The notes under the pieces are model-generated. The model searched no databases. It worked only from the letters and a program-made list of their open reading frames with translations, and was not told the origin of the DNA. Shown here piece by piece: positions 62,985 through 64,000 of a stretch of 64,000 nucleotides of DNA (position 1 is its first letter; each line of letters begins with the position of its first letter). Both the position numbers and the translations under genes were made by a program. The stretch comes from Vespa crabro (taxonomy: Eukaryota; Arthropoda; Insecta; Hymenoptera; Vespidae). The stretch is from positions 917,501-981,500 of the forward strand of contig NC_060960.1 in the NCBI RefSeq assembly GCF_910589235.1. The letters are read 5' to 3'.

Positions 62985-64000
62985 GTAAGTGCCATTATCT
63001 TTCTAATTATAATTTGATCTATCATAAGTAATAGTGAGTTTGTAAAAGAGTTAAAACGTATTTATAATTACACAATACGAGAATATTAATAAATAGTTAC
63101 GAAAAGTACTACTACGATCCCGCGGAAAGAAATGGAACGTTCGATTTATCAATGTGACAACCCTTTCTTATGATAATACAACCTTTTGTAATTATTAAGA
63201 GGCCCATGGTTCGGGAAACGTTGTCATGTAGCAATAAATCGTGGCTTGCTTCCTGTTTGGATAATGAACGGGGAACCTGCTGTTACAAACGTCTGGCCTC
63301 GTTAAGGCGCATTAGAACGCGTTATAATACATCGCATTATCTCACCGAAGCTTAATGATTCGCGCTTGGTTATATTCAAATAAAATCGATATGCCAAAAC
63401 ATATGCATTCACAACAATGCTTTCTCGATATGTTCTATTACGGATATTGATTTCGATCGAGCTTGCACGAGTACGAAAATTTCGAGGGTTGTCGATTAAG
63501 TTCTCGAAACTATTATAAGTATTTGATGATATTACGAAGTGGTTAAGTAAAAAAAGGTGTCTGTGTATGTGTTGGTGTGAGTGTTGGGTGGAAGGGATGG
63601 GTAGGAGAATCTCATTGGCGCGAAAACGAGCAACGTGATTGGTTTGTTTGACGGTTGACACGATGAACGCGACTAAAAATTTTGCGCTTCGCTAACTTAC
63701 GCGAGTTGTCTAGAGGTAAAAAAAAGAATTAAAAAAAAAAAAGAAAATAAAAATAAAACAATAAAAAAGAAAAAGAAAGTAATATTTCCGCTTCGTTAGT
63801 CTTTATTATCATCGAGTCATTAGCTTTTAACCGCAAGTATATGTATACATACGCCTTGTATAAAACCACGAACACTGTTGGTCAGGTTGAGATAATTGAA
63901 GCGTCACTGACCGATCCTCGGGTGCGCGAAATTCTCATCGTTTCGATGTTAATTAGCAACGCGAAAATGTTTACATCGAAAATGTTCGAGTGCACGAGTA
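62985..64000. other. Right end, probable intron
   Basis: No gene seen. An A-rich tract lies at 63718-63780. Open frames, for example 63302-63661 on the minus strand, show no domain. If the exon ending at 62984 is real, this is the start of its intron. Confidence 0.4.

Noticed and set aside
63302..63661. 119-codon frame on the minus strand near the right edge
   Set aside because: Composition is ordinary for non-coding DNA here and there is no domain or splice context.

Overview
The window reads as nuclear DNA from a hymenopteran insect, most likely a bee. It is strongly A+T-rich. Genes are cut into many short exons by small A/T-rich introns of about 60-150 bases with GT-AG ends. The proteins have insect architecture: CaM-type nitric oxide synthase, an i-type lysozyme, and a chymotrypsin-like protease with the Gly189/Asp226 pocket I associate with ants and bees. 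Every large gene was rebuilt exon by exon, and each model closes as one open frame whose length is a multiple of three.

Positions 1-42458 are gene-dense, with thirteen confident genes. In order: nitric oxide synthase (+, 971-6605); succinate dehydrogenase iron-sulfur subunit (-, 7058-8704); COQ10 coenzyme Q-binding protein (+, 9461-11129); GPI transamidase subunit GPAA1 (-, 11409-13964); vesicle tether p115/USO1 (+, 14651-18291); complex I 75 kDa subunit NDUFS1 (-, 18649-21650); nucleolar MIF4G protein NOM1 (+, 22653-25693); i-type lysozyme (-, 25858-28602); glycerol kinase (+, 30002-32566); a coiled-coil protein, possibly a synaptonemal complex filament (-, 33092-35733); oligosaccharyltransferase 48 kDa subunit (-, 36782-38325); a secreted serine protease (-, 38832-40038); and cytosolic tryptophanyl-tRNA synthetase (+, 41001-42458). 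A small two-helix membrane ORF (-, 9047-9379) is a weak candidate. The first ten genes alternate strand without exception, giving head-to-head promoters and tail-to-tail ends.

Functional neighbours stand out. SdhB, COQ10 and NDUFS1 all act on the mitochondrial ubiquinone pool and lie within 15 kb; SdhB and COQ10 are head-to-head. GPAA1 and p115, also head-to-head, both serve the early secretory pathway, as does DDOST further on.

Positions 42459-64000 are different: less A+T-rich, no convincing protein gene, many GA-rich microsatellites with purines nearly always on the + strand, several (TA)n tracts, and one 869-bp non-autonomous Tc1/mariner-like element with TA target duplication. Signals on the + strand (a short signal-peptide-like ORF at 55457, an Inr-ATG-donor arrangement at 56954-57054, and a probable untranslated exon at 62705-62984 with strong splice sites) suggest the 5' part of a long gene that continues beyond the right edge. 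No convincing new biological system was found.
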